A program made the translations under genes and the position numbers. From JBCBSZ01 sp039818945 (GTDB lineage Bacteria > Actinomycetota > Acidimicrobiia > Acidimicrobiales > Poriferisodalaceae), in contig JBCBSZ010000020.1 of NCBI GenBank assembly GCA_039818945.1, positions 5,823 through 69,822 on the forward strand: DNA of 64,000 nt, read 5' to 3'. The notes under the pieces are model-generated. The model ran no database searches and was not told the origin of the DNA. It saw nothing but the letters and a program-made list of their open reading frames with translations. This document shows positions 16,135 to 24,329 of the stretch, in pieces (the first letter of the stretch is position 1; each line of letters opens with the position of its first letter).

Positions 16135-19100
16135 TCACCGCTCGGCGAAGGTGTTGCCGTAGCGGTGACGGGTCCGGCTGATCGACTGCTCCCGAACCAG
16201 GTGCAGCAGCTCGATCCGCCCGTCGGCGGTCACCTCGCCGGTGATCAGGTGCCGACCCGTCGCGGCAGCGGCGTCACGCAGCTCCGGTTCGACCTCGCCC
16301 AGGGCGCGCACGCGCTCGACGTGGATCGTCGCCAACCTGCGGGCCAGGTCCGCCGGTGCCTCGTGGCTGGCTCGTGACTCCGTGAGCCTGACCCCGGCGG
16401 TGCGAGCCGCGTGGCGGATCCGCTCGACCTCCCGCTCGGGGGTGCCGGCGCCGATGCGCAGGAGCAGTCCGGAGATCGGCCGGTACCGGAGGACGTTCTG
16501 CTCGACCCGCAGTCCCGAGGGGTCGTGCTCGCGAGCCAGCTCACCCGACCAGACGGCGAGGTCGTCGCGCCGGGCGGCGTCGAGCCACCCGGGCTCGTCG
16601 ACGCCGACCGCCCGCCACCGACCCAGCATCGCGACGTAGTCGGGCCCACCGGCCTTCGCCCCCGGCCCGACCGACGAGCGCTTCCACCCGCCGAACGGCT
16701 GCCGTCGAACGATCGCCCCGGTGGTCGGCCGGTTCACGTAGGCGTTGCCGACCTCGACCCGGTCGAGCCAGCGCTCGATCTCGTCCTCGTCGAGGCTGTG
16801 CACACCACCCGTGAGGCCGTAGTCGGTGGAGGACTGGATCGCGATCGCCTCGTCGAGATCCTCGGCCTCGACGATCCCCAGCACCGGGCCGAAGCACTCG
16901 GTCCGCTGGAACCACGAGCCGGGCCGCACGCCGGCGCGGATGCCGGGCGTCCACGACCCGACGGCGAGCCGTCGGGGTTCGAGCCACCACTCCTCGCCCG
17001 CATCGAGCTCGGTCAGCGCTCGGCGGAGCTTCCCCGCCGGCTCGGCGATCAGCGGACCCATCGAGGTGGCCAGATCGGTCGCCGGCCCGACGGCGAGGGT
17101 GCGGGTCGCATCGACGAGCTGCCGGCGGAAGCGATCGGAACGGGCCACCTCGCCCACGCAGATCGCCAGGCTCGCGGCCGAACACTTCTGCCCGGCGTGG
17201 CCGAAGGCGGAGGTGACGAGGTCGGCCACGGCGAGATCGAGGTCGGCGTTGGGCGTGATGACCATCGCGTTCTTGCCCGAGGTCTCCGCGAACAGCGGGA
17301 GGTCGGGTTGCCAGGAGCGGAACAGCTCAGCGGTCTCCGCGGAGCCGGTCAGGATCACGCCACCCACATCGGGATGCGAGACGAGGCGCCGCCCGACCTC
17401 GTCGTCCGGGGTCCGGACGAACCGGAGCACGTCGTCGGGAACCCCTGCCGCCCAGCAGCACTCGGCCACCAACTCGGCGCAGCGGGGCGTCTCCGGTGCG
17501 GGCTTGAGCACCACGGCGTTGCCCGCGGCCAGCGCGGCGAGCACGCCGCCGGCGGGGATCGCCACGGGGAAGTTCCACGGGGGCACCACGACCACCACGC
17601 CGAGCGGCTCGAAGCGCGCCATCGGACGGTCGATGGTGTCGAGCGCCCGGTCGGCGTACCACCGGGCGAAGTCGACGGCCTCCGACACCTCGGGGTCGGC
17701 CTCACCCACGGTCTTGTTCCCCTCGTGGACCATCGCCGCGACGAGGTCGCCGCGGCGTCGGCACAGCTCCTCGGCCACCGCCCGCAGCGTCCGCCGTCGG
17801 TCCTCGGGCGACCGCTCGCCCCACCCGGCCGCCGCCATGACCGCGCCCGCCACGATCTCGTCGACCTCCGAGGCCGAGGTGGTCATCGGTGCGCGCGGCG
17901 GCTCGGGCTGCCGTGCGACCAGCTCGGCGGCCCAGGCACGGCGCTCGGGCAGCACGGGGTCGGTGTCCGGCTCGTTCGCGAACCCGTCAGCCGAACCGGC
18001 TCGCTCCGCGTTCCGCCGCGGTCGCTCGCCGACGCCCCACCGCTCGGCGACGGCCCTCCGGAACTTGGCGGCCTCGTCGACGAAGGCGGCCGATCCGGGG
18101 CGCAGGTCGAAGAGGTGGCGGATGAAGTTGGCGTCCGAGGCGTTCTCCTCCAGCCGGCGGAAGAGGTAGCTGATCGCCACGTCGAAGTCCTCGGGCCGTA
18201 CCACGGGCGTGTAGAGCAGCAGGCCGCCCTCGTCGTCCCGGACGGTCCGGGCGAGCGCGTCCGCCATACCCTGGAGCATCTCGAACCCGACCCGCTCCTC
18301 GACCCCACGCTCCCGGACGAGCAGGTGAGCCCAGGCGACGTCGAAGAGGTTGTGGCTCGCCACCCCGATCCGGACCCGGTGCAACCGCTCCGGCCTCGCC
18401 ACCCAGTCGAGGCAGCGCTTGTAGTTGGCGTCGACCTCGGCCTTCGTCGCGTACGGGGCCTGTTCCCACCCCCGCAGCTCGGCCTCGACGCGCTCCATCG
18501 CGAGGTTGGCGCCCTTGACCAGCCGAATCTTGATGTCGGCGCCGTCGCGCCGGTCGGCCCAGTCGACGAGCGAGCGGAGCGCGGCGAACGAATCGGGGAG
18601 GTAGGCCTGCAGGACGATCCCGGCCTCGACCGCGCGGAGCTCGGCCTCGCCGAGCACCCGGGTGAAGGCGTCGATCGTCACGTCGAGGTCGTGGTACTCC
18701 TCCATGTCGAGGTTCACGAAGGCGCCGTGCCGGGCGCCGGCGAGCAGCAGGGGTCGGAGCCGGGCGATCACCCGCTCGACCGCCGCGTCGTGGTCCCAGG
18801 GCGGCAGCTGGGCCACCAGCGCCGACGCCTTCACAGAGACGTAGTCGACCTCGGGCCGTGCGATCGCCTCGAGGAGCTCGTCGAAGCGACGCTGCGCCTC
18901 GTCGGCGCCCAGCACGGCCTCACCGAGCAGGTTGACGTTCAGCGCGAAGCCCTCGGCTCGGCGCCGTGCCAGGTGGGCACGCATCGGCTCACGGCCTGCG
19001 TCGACGACCAGGTGCCCGACGAGCTGGCGCATCCGCCGGGTGGCGAGCGGCATCACGACCTGCGGCAGCAGCGGCGCGGTGCGAGCGCCGATGGCCAGCA

Positions 19101-19383
19101 GCGTCCGGTCGATGCGACCCAGGAACTGCGGCGACCGCCGACCGCGCGCCAGTCCGCTGAGCTGCCCTGCCGCGACCTCGTGCGACTCGGGTCGGACCAC
19201 CCGGTCGACGAACCGCATGGCGAACTCCGCACCTGCCGGGTCGTCGAGCAACCCGGCGAGGCGGCGTTGGGTACGACGGTCCTCCCTCGTCTCGGCCCGC
19301 GCGGCTGCGGCGAGCCACGCGGTCACCACCTCGATCGACTCGTCGACGAGGAGGTCGTCCGAATGCACCGCAGCGGTGGGCAT
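16135..19383 (-). CDS. putA: Bifunctional proline dehydrogenase / glutamate-semialdehyde dehydrogenase
   Basis: A 1082-residue PutA that oxidises proline to glutamate in two steps. Residues about 100-500 form the FAD-dependent PRODH barrel: VKASALVAQL, NLDMEEYHDLD, IKIRLVKGANLAMER, GVASHNLFDVAWA. Residues about 530-980 form an NAD-dependent aldehyde dehydrogenase with PWNFPVAIPAGG, ETSGKNAMV and the catalytic Cys in FGHAGQKCSAASL. A further C-terminal region (after about 980) resembles the extra folded tail of longer PutA proteins. There is no N-terminal ribbon-helix-helix, so it does not regulate itself. ATG 19383 is chosen because longer frames run into the divergent regulator gene. Regulation is probably by the PAS-AraC protein next door. 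Confidence 0.93.
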   Translation of the reverse strand: MPTAAVHSDDLLVDESIEVVTAWLAAAARAETREDRRTQRRLAGLLDDPAGAEFAMRFVDRVVRPESHEVAAGQLSGLARGRRSPQFLGRIDRTLLAIGARTAPLLPQVVMPLATRRMRQLVGHLVVDAGREPMRAHLARRRAEGFALNVNLLGEAVLGADEAQRRFDELLEAIARPEVDYVSVKASALVAQLPPWDHDAAVERVIARLRPLLLAGARHGAFVNLDMEEYHDLDVTIDAFTRVLGEAELRAVEAGIVLQAYLPDSFAALRSLVDWADRRDGADIKIRLVKGANLAMERVEAELRGWEQAPYATKAEVDANYKRCLDWVARPERLHRVRIGVASHNLFDVAWAHLLVRERGVEERVGFEMLQGMADALARTVRDDEGGLLLYTPVVRPEDFDVAISYLFRRLEENASDANFIRHLFDLRPGSAAFVDEAAKFRRAVAERWGVGERPRRNAERAGSADGFANEPDTDPVLPERRAWAAELVARQPEPPRAPMTTSASEVDEIVAGAVMAAAGWGERSPEDRRRTLRAVAEELCRRRGDLVAAMVHEGNKTVGEADPEVSEAVDFARWYADRALDTIDRPMARFEPLGVVVVVPPWNFPVAIPAGGVLAALAAGNAVVLKPAPETPRCAELVAECCWAAGVPDDVLRFVRTPDDEVGRRLVSHPDVGGVILTGSAETAELFRSWQPDLPLFAETSGKNAMVITPNADLDLAVADLVTSAFGHAGQKCSAASLAICVGEVARSDRFRRQLVDATRTLAVGPATDLATSMGPLIAEPAGKLRRALTELDAGEEWWLEPRRLAVGSWTPGIRAGVRPGSWFQRTECFGPVLGIVEAEDLDEAIAIQSSTDYGLTGGVHSLDEDEIERWLDRVEVGNAYVNRPTTGAIVRRQPFGGWKRSSVGPGAKAGGPDYVAMLGRWRAVGVDEPGWLDAARRDDLAVWSGELAREHDPSGLRVEQNVLRYRPISGLLLRIGAGTPEREVERIRHAARTAGVRLTESRASHEAPADLARRLATIHVERVRALGEVEPELRDAAAATGRHLITGEVTADGRIELLHLVREQSISRTRHRYGNTFAER

Positions 19384-19476
19384 ACGCCATCTTCGGCGCC
19401 GACCGGGGTCACGGTCTTGTACGAACGCCGGGGCCGAGGCCGCCGAAACGTGCAACGCCGGCGCGAACATGAGGCG

Positions 19477-20202
19477 GTGACCGCGGACGGACGCTTCGCC
19501 TGTCAGGACGAGCTGCTGGAGCTGCTGGAGCTGCTCGTCAACGTGATCTTCTGCATGAAGCGAACCGACCTCACCTACGTCGAGGTCAACTCGGCCTTCG
19601 TGCGACGCACCGGGCGGCGCTCGAAGCGTGAGGTGATCGGCCGAACGGCGGCGGACCTCTTCGTCCCCGAACTGGCCGAACGGTACGAGGAGCAGGACGC
19701 CGAGGTGTTCGCCACCGGGCGACCGCTGCGCGACGAGCTCGAGCTGATCGCGAGGGAGGACGGATCGCTCGGGTGGTACCTCACGTCGAAGATCCCCGTC
19801 GCCTCGGCCGACGACCCCGACCGCCTCGCCGGGCTCGTGAGCATCAGCCGGGACCTGGCCACGCCCAGCGACGCGGCGATCGGCATGCAGTCGCTGCGGG
19901 CGGTGGTGGACCACGTCGCCGGCCACCTCGACGGGACCATCCGCGTGGCCGACCTCTGCGCCGTGGCGTCGTGCACGCCCGACCAGCTGGAACGGCGGAT
20001 GAAGCGGGTCTTCGGCGTCTCGGCGACCCAGTACGTGCTCCGGGCCCGTGTCGAACGGGCGGCCATGCTCCTGACCGAGACCGAGCTCCCGCTGGCCGAC
20101 GTGGCCGTGGCGGCGGGCTTCTACGACCAGGCCGACCTGACCCGTCGCTTCGCCCGCCTCACCAACGAGACGCCGGCCCGCTTCCGCTCCACGCGGAGCT
20201 GA
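19477..20202 (+). CDS. PAS-domain AraC-family transcriptional regulator
   Basis: A 241-residue regulator. An N-terminal PAS domain (about 15-125; VNVIFCMKRTDLTYVEVNSAF, then RTAADLFVPE) is followed by an AraC-type double helix-turn-helix at about 140-241 (IRVADLCAVASCTPDQLERR, then LPLADVAVAAGFYDQADLTRRF). Fusing a PAS sensor to an AraC output is uncommon but known in actinobacteria. It is divergent from putA, so control of proline catabolism is the best inference. The 93-bp gap holds GACCG-6-CGGTC (19401-19416), a small dyad. GTG 19477 follows GAGGC closely; GTG 19450 is an equally possible in-frame start. Confidence 0.82.
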   Translation: MTADGRFACQDELLELLELLVNVIFCMKRTDLTYVEVNSAFVRRTGRRSKREVIGRTAADLFVPELAERYEEQDAEVFATGRPLRDELELIAREDGSLGWYLTSKIPVASADDPDRLAGLVSISRDLATPSDAAIGMQSLRAVVDHVAGHLDGTIRVADLCAVASCTPDQLERRMKRVFGVSATQYVLRARVERAAMLLTETELPLADVAVAAGFYDQADLTRRFARLTNETPARFRSTRS

Positions 20203-20276
20203 AGCTCAGCAGCGCCGGGCCGGGCCGCTCGGGCCCCAGGCTCGCCGACCGGACCTTCTCCGCCCTGGGCTCGCCC

Positions 20277-20930
20277 TCAGTCCCACGCCTCGCCGAACCG
20301 GTCTCGGTAGGCGAGTCGGCTCGGCGGCTGGCGGCTGATCGACCCGTGGCCCCGACCGGCGGGGTAGCCGATCGGCACCATCGCCACCGTCGCCCACCGC
20401 TCGGGGACGTCCAGCGCCTCCTTGACCTCGTCTTCGCGCAGGCAGTGCAGCGTGGTCAGCGTGCAGCCGAGACCCTCCGCGACGCAGGCGAGCATGGCGT
20501 TCTGGACCGCCGGGTACACCGACCCGCCGCCGACCATGCTCACGCGGTCGAGCTTCGCGTCGGTGATGGCCATGCGCTTCGGGTCGGCGCAGAACATCAG
20601 GATCGCCGGCGCCTCGGCGAGGTGCTCGGCGAGGTGGTCACCGGCCGAGGCGACGCGCTGCCACTTGGCCAGCTCGTCCTCGGGGAGGTGGGCGAGGTTG
20701 GCGAGGAACCCCTTGGAGTAGCGGGCCCACTCCGGCTGGTAGATCGCCTGGAGCCGGGCCTTCTGCGCGGGATCGGTCACGACGACGACCCGCCACGGCT
20801 GCTGGTTGCCCCCGGTCGGGGCCCAACACGCGGCTTGCAGCACCCGGTCGAGGACATCGTCGGGGATCGGATCGGGACGGAGCCGGCGGACGGCTCGCAG
20901 CGTGCTCATGGCGTCGTACAGCTCGGTCAT
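20277..20930 (-). CDS. Nitroreductase-family FMN oxidoreductase
   Basis: A 217-residue protein with the nitroreductase pattern: an N-terminal helix followed by RAVRRLRPDPIPDDVL, the FMN-contacting ACWAPTGGNQQPWRVVVV, and near the C-terminus LGCTLTTLHCLREDEVKEALDVPE and MVPIGYPAGRGH. It probably reduces FMN or nitro/quinone substrates with NAD(P)H. It follows the monooxygenase-like gene at 20941 by 10 bp on the same strand, so it may supply reduced flavin to it. The pair faces a TetR gene. Confidence 0.85.
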   Translation of the reverse strand: MTELYDAMSTLRAVRRLRPDPIPDDVLDRVLQAACWAPTGGNQQPWRVVVVTDPAQKARLQAIYQPEWARYSKGFLANLAHLPEDELAKWQRVASAGDHLAEHLAEAPAILMFCADPKRMAITDAKLDRVSMVGGGSVYPAVQNAMLACVAEGLGCTLTTLHCLREDEVKEALDVPERWATVAMVPIGYPAGRGHGSISRQPPSRLAYRDRFGEAWD

Positions 20931-20940
20931 GGCGATCCCC

Positions 20941-22077
20941 TCAGAACTGCACCGTCGAGGTCGGCAGCCCGAAGGAGTATCGCCCGAGCGGCTCCATCGT
21001 GCGGGCGGCGATCATCCCGTGGCTCGCCGCCACGTGGGCGTCACGGAAGACCCGCTGGAGCGGGCTGGTCTCGTAGACGGCGGTCCCGCCGGCGGCGTGG
21101 AAGCAGAGGTCGACCGCCTCAACGCAGCGACGAGCCGCCGCGGTGGCCGCCATCCGCAGCTCGACCCGAGCGTCGTCGTCGACCGGTCCGGCCGCCGACA
21201 CCGCGTCCCACAGGCGCTCGGCCGTCTCGTGGAGGTAGGACCTCGCCTGACCGATGCCGGCCCTGGCCATCGCCAGGTCGGCCTGGACGGGCGCCCGCTC
21301 GGCGAGGGTCTTCGACGAGCCCGCCGAGCGCTTCTCGCCGATGGCGACGAGCTCGGTGACGGCCCGCTCGGCGAGGCCGATCGTCACCGCTGCGACTCCG
21401 GCGGCCAGCGCGCAGAAGAACGGATACCGCCCGAGCGGCGCGTCGATGCGGGGCTCGGTGCCGACGAGCTGGACCCAACGGCCCTCGGGGACGAACGCCC
21501 GCTCGACCCGGTAGTCCGTCGACGCCGTGCCCTTGAGACCGGAGACGTGCCAGGTGTCGAGGAGCTCGACGTCGTCGAGGTCGAAGAGCACGAACGGCGT
21601 GCGAGCGCCGTCGGACGCCGCGGCCGGCTCTCCGTCGTCGTCGACGACGCGCACGCCACCCCCGATCCAGGTGCAGTGGTCCGTCCCGGACCCCCACGCC
21701 CACCGACCGGTCACCTCGAGCCCGCCGTCGACGACGCGGGCCGTGCCGGCCGGCATCCCGAAGCCCCCGGTGCAGGCGGCGGGGTCGGCGAAGACCTTGT
21801 CGGCCCACTCGGCGGGCAACCGGAACGAGATGAGCGCCGTGCAGTTGGCGATCATCGTGCACCAGCCCGCCGAGCCGTCCGCCTCGCTGACCTGCTCGAT
21901 CAGGCGGAGACCGTCGACGAGCGAGCGCTGCTGGCCGCCGTGCTCCGCGGCGATCCAGGCCCGAAGCGCCCCGGCGTCGAGGAGGGCCGTGACGATGTCG
22001 GGGTGGAGGTGGCCGAGCCGTTCGGTGTCGACGGCCCGGTCGTCGGCGGTCCGGCAGACGGTCTCGAGCGCGCTCAT
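20941..22077 (-). CDS. Acyl-CoA-dehydrogenase-fold flavin monooxygenase (HsaA/DszC-like)
   Basis: A 378-residue member of the acyl-CoA dehydrogenase superfamily branch that acts as two-component FMNH2-dependent hydroxylases. Visible features are the N-terminal helical domain, QVSEADGSAGWCTMI, the mid-domain GGFGMPAGTARVVDGGLEVTGRWAWGSG, and the C-terminal AAGGTAVYETSPLQRVFRDAHVAASH typical of HsaA/HpaB-like oxygenases. The acyl-CoA dehydrogenase catalytic Glu context is not apparent. The nitroreductase 10 bp downstream is a plausible flavin reductase partner. ATG 22077 lies 6 bp after TAGGAT on the minus strand, suggesting a leaderless message. The substrate is unknown, probably aromatic or sulfur-containing. 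Confidence 0.8.
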   Translation of the reverse strand: MSALETVCRTADDRAVDTERLGHLHPDIVTALLDAGALRAWIAAEHGGQQRSLVDGLRLIEQVSEADGSAGWCTMIANCTALISFRLPAEWADKVFADPAACTGGFGMPAGTARVVDGGLEVTGRWAWGSGTDHCTWIGGGVRVVDDDGEPAAASDGARTPFVLFDLDDVELLDTWHVSGLKGTASTDYRVERAFVPEGRWVQLVGTEPRIDAPLGRYPFFCALAAGVAAVTIGLAERAVTELVAIGEKRSAGSSKTLAERAPVQADLAMARAGIGQARSYLHETAERLWDAVSAAGPVDDDARVELRMAATAAARRCVEAVDLCFHAAGGTAVYETSPLQRVFRDAHVAASHGMIAARTMEPLGRYSFGLPTSTVQF

Positions 22078-22083
22078 GCCCAC

Positions 22084-22125
22084 ATCCTAGTTTCTTGAGT
22101 CCGACTCTGAAAACTGCTCTAGTCT
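22084..22125. promoter_or_regulatory. Divergent promoters overlapping a 27-bp TetR-type operator
   Basis: An imperfect dyad centred on 22102 spans 22089-22115: AGTTTCTTGAGTC and GACTCTGAAAACT match at 10 of 13 positions. On the plus strand TTGAGT (22096-22101) is followed after 18 bp by TAGTCT (22120-22125), 6 bp before the TetR ATG. On the minus strand TAGGAT (22089-22084) lies 6 bp before the monooxygenase ATG. The dyad would cover both promoters, so one bound repressor could silence both genes. Confidence 0.6.
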
Positions 22126-22131
22126 CGGACC

Positions 22132-22701
22132 ATGGCCACCGCCGCGAAGACCGCTCGGAGCCGGCGCACGCGCACCGCGCTCGTCGCCGCGGTGCACGAT
22201 CGACTCGCCGCCGACGGTGCGTTCACCGCCGAGGAGGTGGCCGCCGACGCCGGCTGCACGCCGGCGACGTTCTGGGCCCACTTCGGCACGAAGGACGACG
22301 CGGTCGCCGCCGCGTTCGAGACCGCCCTCGACGATCTCGTCGCGCTCACGACCGAGCTGTTCGAGGACGCGATCCCGGCCGACGTCGGCCGGTGGGCCGA
22401 TGCGGTGACCGACCGGCTGATCGGGTACTTCGCCGAGCGGGCGTTGCTGTACCGAGCGGCGATCGCCCGGTTCCCCGAGCACCGTGGGCTCCGCCGCTCC
22501 TACCGCGACGCGGAGCAGCGGGCCGAGGAGATCATCGCCGCTGCCCTCGGCCCGGAGCGCGACAGGAACGACGCGGTCGCCGTGCTCGTGTTCTGCCAGG
22601 GCCTCAACAACCCCGGCCTGCTCCGCTCCGGCCCCGCGAGTCGGGTCCGTCGGCGTCTCGCCGACGCGCTGGCGACCCTGGTCGGCGACGAGGGCCGGTG
22701 A
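22132..22701 (+). CDS. TetR-family transcriptional regulator
   Basis: A 189-residue regulator with an N-terminal DNA-binding domain (about 8-55; FTAEEVAADAGCTPATFWAHFGTKDDAVAAAF, a standard TetR helix-turn-helix) and a helical ligand domain. It is divergent from the monooxygenase-nitroreductase pair and shares a 54-bp control region with a dyad operator. I infer that it represses itself and the pair. ATG at 22132 is 6 bp after a -10-like TAGTCT and has no ribosome site, so leaderless translation is likely. Confidence 0.88.
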   Translation: MATAAKTARSRRTRTALVAAVHDRLAADGAFTAEEVAADAGCTPATFWAHFGTKDDAVAAAFETALDDLVALTTELFEDAIPADVGRWADAVTDRLIGYFAERALLYRAAIARFPEHRGLRRSYRDAEQRAEEIIAAALGPERDRNDAVAVLVFCQGLNNPGLLRSGPASRVRRRLADALATLVGDEGR

Positions 22702-22729
22702 CCGCGGCGCGGTCGGCCATGCTGGTCCG

Positions 22730-23458
22730 GTGCCCGACGTGATCTACGACGAGGAGCTCCGCTCGACGCTGCGGCGCCACCTGGACGCCCACGAGGTCCG
22801 CGAGCACCCGCTCGACGGTCGCCGCCACGCAGCCGTGGCGATCGTCGTGACGGACAGCGACGCAGCGCTCCACGGCACCGATCCGACCCCCACCGACGTC
22901 ATCATCGACCTCTCGATGATCCCGGGCGACGTCGACGGGCTCGACGGCCGGGTCGACGGCACCGCCGGTGGTGCGGCGATCCTGCTCACCCGCCGCCAGC
23001 CGAGGCTGCGGGCACACGCCGGCCAGTGGGCGCTGCCCGGGGGACGGATCGACGCCGGCGAGACGCCGGTCGAGGCCGCCCTGCGAGAGACCAGCGAGGA
23101 GATCGGCCTCGACCTCTCCACCGACCACCTGCTCGGCCGCCTCGACGACTACCCGACCCGCTCGGGCTACGTCATCACGCCATTCGTCTTCTGGGCCGGC
23201 GTCGACGCCGAACCCGCCCCGAACCCCGACGAGGTGGCATCGGTCCACCGAATCTCACTGCGCGAGCTCGTGCGGCCCGACAGCCCCCGCTTCGTCGAGA
23301 TCCCCGAGAGCGACCGGCCGGTGATCCAGCTCCGCATCGGCCAGGACCTCCTCCACGCCCCCACCGGCGCCGTCATCCACCAGTTCCGCGCCGTGGCGGT
23401 GGAGGGACGCGACGAGCGGGTCGATGCCTACGAGCAGCCGGTGTTCGCCTGGCGCTGA
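22730..23458 (+). CDS. Nudix hydrolase
   Basis: A 242-residue hydrolase of nucleoside-diphosphate-linked compounds. A complete Nudix box is present as GGRIDAGETPVEAALRETSEEIGL (only parts needed: G-x5-E-x7-RET-SEE-IG). The position of the box after an N-terminal region and the ILLTRRQPRLRAHAGQWALPGG lead-in resemble the CoA pyrophosphatase branch, but the diagnostic NuCoA motif is not clear. It follows the TetR gene by 28 bp on the same strand and may be transcribed with it. GTG 22730 is the first sensible start in frame; no clear ribosome site. Confidence 0.83.
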   Translation: MPDVIYDEELRSTLRRHLDAHEVREHPLDGRRHAAVAIVVTDSDAALHGTDPTPTDVIIDLSMIPGDVDGLDGRVDGTAGGAAILLTRRQPRLRAHAGQWALPGGRIDAGETPVEAALRETSEEIGLDLSTDHLLGRLDDYPTRSGYVITPFVFWAGVDAEPAPNPDEVASVHRISLRELVRPDSPRFVEIPESDRPVIQLRIGQDLLHAPTGAVIHQFRAVAVEGRDERVDAYEQPVFAWR

Positions 23459-23471
23459 CCGCAGGGCCGGC

Positions 23472-24254
23472 TCAGAACTTGCCGCTGTTGCGGGCGACCT
23501 CCGGTGTCGGGATCGGCTCCATCACGTCCCAGTGCTCGACGATCCGTCCGCCGGCGACGCGGAAGATGTCGATCACGGCCATGTCGGTCTCACCCATCGA
23601 CATCTCGCTGAGGGTGACCACGAGATCGCCGCACCCGATCAGTCGATGGACCGTGCGGTACACCATGGCCTGGCCGGCAGCCGCCATCACCGCCATCGCT
23701 TCGGCCAACCCGTCGAGGCCGTCGGCGACCTGCGGGTTGTGCTGGAGGTAGGTCTCGCCGGAGACGAACTCGCCCGCTCGCCCGACGTCGCCACCGACGA
23801 GCACCTCCTCGACGAAGCGGCCGACGAACGCCTTGTTCTGCTCGGTCAGGTGCAGATCGGTGGGCTCGGCGGGACCCTCGACCATCGAGCGGCCGGAGAC
23901 GGTGTCGTCGGCGAGCTCCTGGATGATGTCCCAGTGCTCGACCATCCGCCCCTCGTCGTCGGTGTCGAAGATGTCGGCGGTGACCCACTTGGCCGCACCA
24001 CCGTCGAGCACCTGGCTGGCGTGCAGGAAGACGTACCTCCCGTCCTCGAAGCCACGGTGGATCTCGATGTGGCGATCGGGATGGCGGGCGAGGAACTCGG
24101 TGAAGAACTCCACGAAGCCGTCCTTGCCGGTTGGCACGCCGGTCGAGTGCTGCTCGTAGCGCTCGCCGGCGTACCGCTCGATCGCCGCGCTGGCGTCGCC
24201 GTCCCGAATGCCCTCCAGGTACAGGTTGCGTGCGTTCTCGAGTCGGATGCCCAT
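23472..24254 (-). CDS. Duplicated SnoaL/ester-cyclase-like protein
   Basis: A 260-residue protein made of two NTF2-fold halves. The first (about 1-125) includes YEQHSTGVPTGKDGFVEFF and ADIFDTDDEGRMVEHWDIIQE; the second (about 135-260) includes YLQHNPQVADGLDGLAEAM and IDIFRVAGGRIVEHWDVMEP. The paired motifs show internal duplication. SnoaL-like proteins are small cyclases, hydrolases or ligand binders, and the reaction cannot be told from sequence. ATG 24254 has a strong ribosome site (AAGGAGAGG). It is divergent from an AraC regulator at 24330, which probably controls it. Confidence 0.78.
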   Translation of the reverse strand: MGIRLENARNLYLEGIRDGDASAAIERYAGERYEQHSTGVPTGKDGFVEFFTEFLARHPDRHIEIHRGFEDGRYVFLHASQVLDGGAAKWVTADIFDTDDEGRMVEHWDIIQELADDTVSGRSMVEGPAEPTDLHLTEQNKAFVGRFVEEVLVGGDVGRAGEFVSGETYLQHNPQVADGLDGLAEAMAVMAAAGQAMVYRTVHRLIGCGDLVVTLSEMSMGETDMAVIDIFRVAGGRIVEHWDVMEPIPTPEVARNSGKF

Positions 24255-24315
24255 CGGGATCACCTCTCCTTCGCTGGGTACATCCTCGACACCTGAGCTC
24301 CCCAGACCAAGGTCG

Positions 24316-24321
24316 TATGCT
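24316..24321 (+). promoter_or_regulatory. Putative -10 element (TATGCT) for the AraC gene
   Basis: TATGCT lies 8 bp before the ATG at 24330 within the 75-bp divergent gap to the SnoaL-like gene. GGTC and GACC flank it (24311-24314, 24322-24325), a very short dyad. Confidence 0.35.
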
Positions 24322-24329
24322 GACCTCCG

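Noticed and set aside
16411..19449. Very long plus-strand open frame opposite putA.
   Set aside because: It is a GC-rich shadow of putA on the other strand; only its last part, the PAS-AraC gene, has domain content.
20203..20276. Inverted CCCAGG/CCTGGG as a terminator between the PAS-AraC and nitroreductase genes.
   Set aside because: Only 6-bp arms with a loop of about 30 nt; too weak to list.
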